Of a stretch of 64,000 bases of DNA, positions 60,313 through 64,000 are shown one piece after another. The stretch spans positions 4,216,001-4,280,000 of the forward strand of contig NZ_CP150300.1 of assembly GCF_037991315.1 (NCBI RefSeq), in the 5' to 3' direction. Both the position numbers and the translations under genes were made by a program. The number at the start of each line of letters is the position of its first letter. Within the stretch, counting starts at the first letter, position 1. The notes beneath the pieces were generated by a model. The model was not told the origin of the DNA and did no database searches. It saw only the letters and a list, made by a program, of their open reading frames with translations. The stretch comes from Paenibacillus sp. FSL H8-0079. GTDB taxonomy: Bacteria; Bacillota; Bacilli; Paenibacillales; Paenibacillaceae.

Positions 60313-61656
60313 TTAAATCTCGTTTTCCTCAAGGAATTTGATATCAAAGTCCCCACGAATGAACGTTGGGTGCTCCAGCAATTTTTGATGGAAAGGGATT
60401 GTTGTGGATATGCCTTCAATGGCAAATTCCCCAAGCGCACGCTTCATCTTGGCAATCGCCTCTTCACGATTCGCTCCCCACACAATCAATTTTGCAATCA
60501 TGGAGTCATAGAAAGGTGAAATGGTATAACCCGGATAAGCAGCACTATCTACACGGACGCCCGGTCCTCCAGGTGCAAGGTAGAATCCGATTTTGCCTGG
60601 TGATGGCATGAAGTTACGATCCGGATCTTCTGCATTGATACGACATTCTATGGACCAGCCATTGATAACCACGTCTTCCTGACGGAATGAAAGTGGGTTG
60701 CCTTCAGCTACCGAGATCATCTCACGAATCAGATCCACGCCAGTAACCATCTCGGTTACCGGATGCTCTACCTGAATACGCGTATTCATCTCCATGAAAT
60801 AGAACTCGCCATTCGGGCTAAGCAGGAACTCCAATGTACCCGCTCCCGAGTAATCCACGGCAAGGGCTGCCCGTACCGCAGCTTCCCCCATCAGTGTACG
60901 CACATCTTCAGAGAGAATTGGACACGGAGCTTCTTCTACCAATTTCTGGCGACGACGCTGAACCGAGCAATCACGCTCTCCCAGATGAGCTGCATTTCCG
61001 TGTTTATCAGCAATGATCTGGATTTCCACATGTTTCATGCCTGTCAGGAATTTCTCCAGATATACACCTGCATTGCCAAATGCCTTTTGTGCTTCCTGCT
61101 GAGCAGCTGTAATCTGCTTAATCAGCGTTTCTTCATCTTCGGCAATACGAATTCCCTTACCTCCGCCACCAGCAGTAGCTTTAATAATGATAGGATATCC
61201 GATATCTCTAGCAATCATGATGGCTTCATCCATATTTTCAACGAGGCCGTCTGATCCAGGAATAACAGGTACTCCTGCATCTTTCATCGTTTGTTTGGCA
61301 ACAGCCTTGTCTCCCATTTTGGTAATGGCTTCAGGTGAAGGCCCGATGAATGTAATGTTGCAGGAACCACAGATTTCTGCAAAATCAGCATTCTCAGCCA
61401 AAAAACCATATCCAGGGTGGATTGCATCACATTCCGTCAGTGTGGCTACACTCATCAGGTTGGTGAAGTTCAGGTAACTGTCCTTGGACAGTGTCGGTCC
61501 GATACAGTAAGCCTCATCTGCAAGACGAACATGCAGAGAATCCTTATCCGCTTCTGAATAGACAGCTACCGTTGAGATGCCGATTTCGCGGCAGGCACGA
61601 ATAATACGTACCGCAATCTCTCCACGGTTCGCAATCAGTATTTTTTGAAATTTCAT
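60313..61656 (-). CDS. accC: Acetyl-CoA carboxylase biotin carboxylase subunit
   Basis: ATP-grasp enzyme (447 aa) that carboxylates biotin on AccB with bicarbonate and ATP. ATP loop: [16 protein letters not shown]; other blocks are [45 protein letters not shown] and the C-terminal lid. ATG 61656 has AAGGAGG 10 nt upstream; the frame opens nine codons earlier. Confidence 0.97.
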   Translation of the reverse strand: MKFQKILIANRGEIAVRIIRACREIGISTVAVYSEADKDSLHVRLADEAYCIGPTLSKDSYLNFTNLMSVATLTECDAIHPGYGFLAENADFAEICGSCNITFIGPSPEAITKMGDKAVAKQTMKDAGVPVIPGSDGLVENMDEAIMIARDIGYPIIIKATAGGGGKGIRIAEDEETLIKQITAAQQEAQKAFGNAGVYLEKFLTGMKHVEIQIIADKHGNAAHLGERDCSVQRRRQKLVEEAPCPILSEDVRTLMGEAAVRAALAVDYSGAGTLEFLLSPNGEFYFMEMNTRIQVEHPVTEMVTGVDLIREMISVAEGNPLSFRQEDVVINGWSIECRINAEDPDRNFMPSPGKIGFYLAPGGPGVRVDSAAYPGYTISPFYDSMIAKLIVWGANREEAIAKMKRALGEFAIEGISTTIPFHQKLLEHPTFIRGDFDIKFLEENEI

Positions 61657-61711
61657 TTCGTTTTGTCCTCCTTCGAAGCTCATGCGGTTAGCTGTTAACC
61701 AGCTATAACGG

Positions 61712-62182
61712 TTATTCCGGTTTCACCAGGAAAAGGGGCTGCCCATACTCGACCAGCTGTCCGTTCTCAACCAGCACTTCAACGATTTCTCCCTTGATGT
61801 CAGCATCAAGCTCGTTCATCAGCTTCATGGCTTCGATGATACATACCGTTGTTTTTTCAACAACTTTATCACCTGCGCTCACAAAAGGACCCGCTTCCGG
61901 CGAGGAAGCTCTGTAAAAAGTACCTACCATCGGAGATACAATTTTATGTAAATGACTTGTAGTATCGACCTGCGGTGCAGCTTCACTTACCACTGCTGCC
62001 GGCTGTACTTGCGGAGCAGCAATCATTTGCGGTTGCACAGCAGCTGCTTGAACATACTCCGTTTTGCCCGGTTTGCGGATCGATAACCGTGATCCTTCAT
62101 TTTCAATTTCCAACTCTTGAACGGAACTTTCATCTACCAGTTTGATCAGTTCTTTGATCTCACTCAATTTAAACATTTCCAT
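61712..62182 (-). CDS. accB: Acetyl-CoA carboxylase biotin carboxyl carrier protein
   Basis: Biotin carrier (156 aa). N-terminal helix [16 protein letters not shown], an Ala/Pro/Gln linker (about 50-75), then the biotinyl domain [21 protein letters not shown] with the biotin Lys in [15 protein letters not shown] is 6 nt from ATG 62182. Directly before accC, the usual pair. Confidence 0.96.
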   Translation of the reverse strand: MEMFKLSEIKELIKLVDESSVQELEIENEGSRLSIRKPGKTEYVQAAAVQPQMIAAPQVQPAAVVSEAAPQVDTTSHLHKIVSPMVGTFYRASSPEAGPFVSAGDKVVEKTTVCIIEAMKLMNELDADIKGEIVEVLVENGQLVEYGQPLFLVKPE

Positions 62183-62263
62183 TATTCACTCCTTCGGCAT
62201 CATGCCAGTCTCACTAGGACGGTCATATGGCTTTATGTATTATATCATAATCGTTAAAAATGG

Positions 62264-62297
62264 AAAGAGCCCGAGAGTACAACCAGCTCCCGGGACT
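62264..62297 (-). terminator. Probable terminator after spoIIIAH
   Basis: Minus strand AGTCCCGGGAG pairs with CTCTCGGGCT (one bulge), then CTTTCC. A short U-run makes it moderate. Confidence 0.5.
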
Positions 62298-62315
62298 GCA
62301 TTTCCATGATTTGAA

Positions 62316-63146
62316 TTACTGTTCTGTAACGTATTGAACACTGATTTTATTCTGGGAAACAGCCAATTCTTTCATCACCAGATCCACAATGGATACCGCC
62401 TGTTTTACATCCAGTTTGTCACTGAGGACCACGACTTTATACTTGTCGGCATCTTCTTGAACGATCGCATTAGCGAACTGTTGAGAGAGTGTCTCCTCAA
62501 TGCCAGTGATTTTAGCTTCTTTTTCTTCCAGTGTACGGAGTTGCTCCGTTGCTTTCGCATTCTCCTCTGGCGTTTTGCTCAGATCACCTGCCACAGTCAT
62601 CAGTTCCTCATACTTACGATTGTTGCTTTCCTCACGTTGCCACTGGTAGTTCTGGAACTGGCTGCTCGCAGATGCTGTCGTATTCTGCTCTTCCATTTCC
62701 TTGAGGACTTCCTCGTCCGTCTTCGTTGCAGTGCCTTCTGTCTGACCTTCCGTCTCTGGTGTGGTTGCTGCACCTTTGTCGGTTGCTTTGTCAGCTTCTT
62801 TTCCTGCTTCACCCTTATTCTCGCCTGGTTCGACAGCAGGTGTTTTCTCTGTATTTCCAGTTTCTTTACCTTCCGTAGCCACCGGATCTTCAGCAGTGCC
62901 AGCCGCACTTGGATCACTTTCAACTTCGCCGCTATTCACCACTTCATTCACAACCAAACCTTCTGTAGGATCAAGAATGCCTGCTGTCTCCTTTGCTTCC
63001 CCTTGCTTGATTCCATCAACTTGCTGACTATCAGCCACCGGCGCATTGACTGGACCAGAATCCTCAGTGAACAGATAATACGCGGACAAAATGACCATCA
63101 GACTCAGCATGGAAACGAGCCATACCGTTTGACGTTTGTTATTCAT
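62316..63146 (-). CDS. spoIIIAH: Stage III sporulation protein AH
   Basis: Forms with SpoIIQ the channel between mother cell and forespore. A single N-terminal membrane helix (TVWLVSMLSLMVILSAYYLF) is followed by a long acidic low-complexity linker rich in Glu, Gly, Thr (about 40-160) and the C-terminal YscJ/FliF-like domain (EELMTVAGDLSKTPEENAKATEQLRTLEEKEAKI, VSIVDLVMKELAVSQNKISVQYV). At 276 residues it is longer than the B. subtilis protein (218), due to the linker. Last gene of the spoIIIA operon. Confidence 0.93.
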   Translation of the reverse strand: MNNKRQTVWLVSMLSLMVILSAYYLFTEDSGPVNAPVADSQQVDGIKQGEAKETAGILDPTEGLVVNEVVNSGEVESDPSAAGTAEDPVATEGKETGNTEKTPAVEPGENKGEAGKEADKATDKGAATTPETEGQTEGTATKTDEEVLKEMEEQNTTASASSQFQNYQWQREESNNRKYEELMTVAGDLSKTPEENAKATEQLRTLEEKEAKITGIEETLSQQFANAIVQEDADKYKVVVLSDKLDVKQAVSIVDLVMKELAVSQNKISVQYVTEQ

Positions 63147-63211
63147 TAGAACTTCCTCCTCAAATTGGCTTCAATCTATGAGAATTGAATCTTGTGATTC
63201 AACTAACCAAA

Positions 63212-63850
63212 TTAGTCTTGTTTGCGCGGTACAACCGAGATTCGGTAGGCTGCCACATTCAGTCCTTTTTCCACAGCATCGGTTATCAGGTCCTTTACAA
63301 CCTTGTTCTCTGCACCTCTCGCAACCACAAGCACACCACGGATCTGCGGTTTGAGCTTTTTGGTCACTATCGGTGTCTGATCCCCTGATATTTCGTACGT
63401 AATAATCTCGCCATCGCGGGTATATTGCGTCATATGTCGCTTGCCCCCGTTAGCATCCGTTTCTTCGGTAAGTTGCTGAGAATCCTTCACATTCCGCTGA
63501 ACGACCAGTTCCTCTGTGGAATCCACGGTAACCATTACATCGACCGTTCCCACACCAACAATGTTTTCCAGCACACCTTTGATTTTGTCCTCAAATGCCA
63601 TTTCGATTGCCTGAAAAGGGTTCTGATCCATCGGATCACTCTGTATGGATGCCATGGATGTTGCCGGGTCCGGTGGTTCCCGACCGATATTTTCGGAATC
63701 AATTTTTTTGACATTGACGAAGGAATTGAACAGCATGATTCCCACCCCGATCAAACCGAGGATAATCAGCCAACGAAAGGTTTGGCTCCGCCTTGCCCCG
63801 CCTTCTCCGCCACCCATCCAGGTTTCCATCTTTTTGAACCATTGTTTCAT
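63212..63850 (-). CDS. spoIIIAG: Stage III sporulation protein AG
   Basis: Ring-forming channel protein (212 aa) of the SpoIIIA-SpoIIQ feeding tube. One membrane helix (LIILGLIGVGIMLFNSFV), then a periplasmic-type ring-building domain (YAEQLEEKLKGVLENI-like region, here EMAFEDKIKGVLENIVGVGTVDVMVTVDSTEE, and KPQIRGVLVVARGAENKVVKDLI). AAGGAGGG is close to the ATG. It follows spoIIIAF by about 15 nt. Confidence 0.93.
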   Translation of the reverse strand: MKQWFKKMETWMGGGEGGARRSQTFRWLIILGLIGVGIMLFNSFVNVKKIDSENIGREPPDPATSMASIQSDPMDQNPFQAIEMAFEDKIKGVLENIVGVGTVDVMVTVDSTEELVVQRNVKDSQQLTEETDANGGKRHMTQYTRDGEIITYEISGDQTPIVTKKLKPQIRGVLVVARGAENKVVKDLITDAVEKGLNVAAYRISVVPRKQD

Positions 63851-63865
63851 CGGACACCCTCCTTC

Positions 63866-64000
63866 TCAGAGCACTTCAGCACTTTTCGGTTCTTTCACTT
63901 GAACTTTGTTCGCATCAACATCCCACTTTTCAGTCAACAATGTAATAATCTGCACCGCATGTTCAGACCTTGCGGATGTCTCACCTTGCTGCTTCGTCTC
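63866..64000 (-). CDS. spoIIIAF: Stage III sporulation protein AF, C-terminal end (partial)
   Basis: The last 44 codons of a frame ending in TGA at 63866, cut by the window edge. The end includes AVQIITLLTEKWDVDANKVQVKE. The call rests mainly on position directly upstream of spoIIIAG and on this segment, which is like the SpoIIIAF C-terminal domain. Confidence 0.75.
   Translation of the reverse strand, partial: ETKQQGETSARSEHAVQIITLLTEKWDVDANKVQVKEPKSAEVL

Noticed and set aside
62334..63149. 271-codon plus-strand open frame rich in Phe, Cys and Leu
   Set aside because: Reverse reading of the acidic SpoIIIAH linker; membrane-like look is an artefact.
1..64000. CRISPR arrays, tRNA, rRNA, complete insertion sequences
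   Set aside because: No regularly spaced repeats, no cloverleaf or rRNA motifs and no transposase frame were seen.

Overview
The window is a chromosomal segment of an endospore-forming, low-to-mid GC Firmicute, almost certainly a Paenibacillus. The evidence is a dense set of sporulation genes (spo0A, spoIIA operon, spoVA, spoIVB, spoIIM, spoIIIAF-AH, ytfJ) and a gene order that follows the Bacillus subtilis ripX-dacF-spoIIA-spoVA-lysA-rib-scp and spo0A-spoIVB-recN-ahrC-dxs-folD-nusB-accC-spoIIIA segments. It also has Paenibacillus-like deviations and dispersed palindromic repeats. No rRNA, tRNA, CRISPR array or complete transposon was seen. Almost all core genes lie on the minus strand.

Layout. 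1-3.1 kb: accessory edge with a glycosyltransferase end, three small unknown genes and an orphan holin-amidase lysis cassette. 3.2-10.5 kb: ytfJ, ytfI, scpB, scpA and the riboflavin operon ribD-ribE-ribBA-ribH under an FMN riboswitch. 10.6-26.4 kb: an unknown zinc-knuckle protein, ppiB, lysA, a reduced spoVA cluster (AA, AB and an AF/GerA-type protein, with AC/AD/AEb absent), sigF-spoIIAB-spoIIAA, dacF, punA, xerD, yqzK, fur, spoIIM, an endonuclease Q and nudF. 26.4-34.3 kb: a palindromic element, a 44-codon mciZ-like gene, a peptidase, a 33-codon Prli42-like gene, lipB and the branched-chain 2-oxoacid dehydrogenase genes lpdV-bkdAA-bkdAB-bkdB. 34.4-38.2 kb: accessory genes, including a 2TM channel with an odd selectivity filter, a thymidine kinase with an altered P-loop and a permuted papain-like enzyme. 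38.3-43.8 kb: an iron island. 43.9-45.9 kb: a FlxA-like protein and a GGDEF protein. 46-64 kb: spo0A, spoIVB, recN, argR, tlyA, dxs, ispA, xseB, xseA, folD, nusB, DUF2273, amaP, asp23, accC, accB, spoIIIAH, spoIIIAG and the end of spoIIIAF.

How the genes work together. The sporulation genes cover entry (spo0A with sigma-H-like and 0A-box signals), forespore control (spoIIAA/AB/sigF), engulfment (spoIIM, spoIIIA), sigma-K checkpoint signalling (spoIVB), division shut-off (mciZ-like) and dipicolinate or germination functions (spoVA, ytfJ). The iron island has a YumC/YcgT-type ferredoxin reductase and two paralogous AraC-siderophore-binding-protein genes, with five Fur boxes.

The most unusual structure is in those two AraC genes. 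In each, the AraC reading frame runs without a stop through a Fur-box promoter, a ribosome binding site and the start codon of a lipoprotein siderophore-binding protein. This gives a roughly 655-residue regulator-binding-protein fusion with a nested, independently startable lipoprotein gene. Other points for follow-up are a structured 5' leader RNA before asp23, a MITE-like palindrome family placed next to gene starts, and an altered catalytic segment in XerD.
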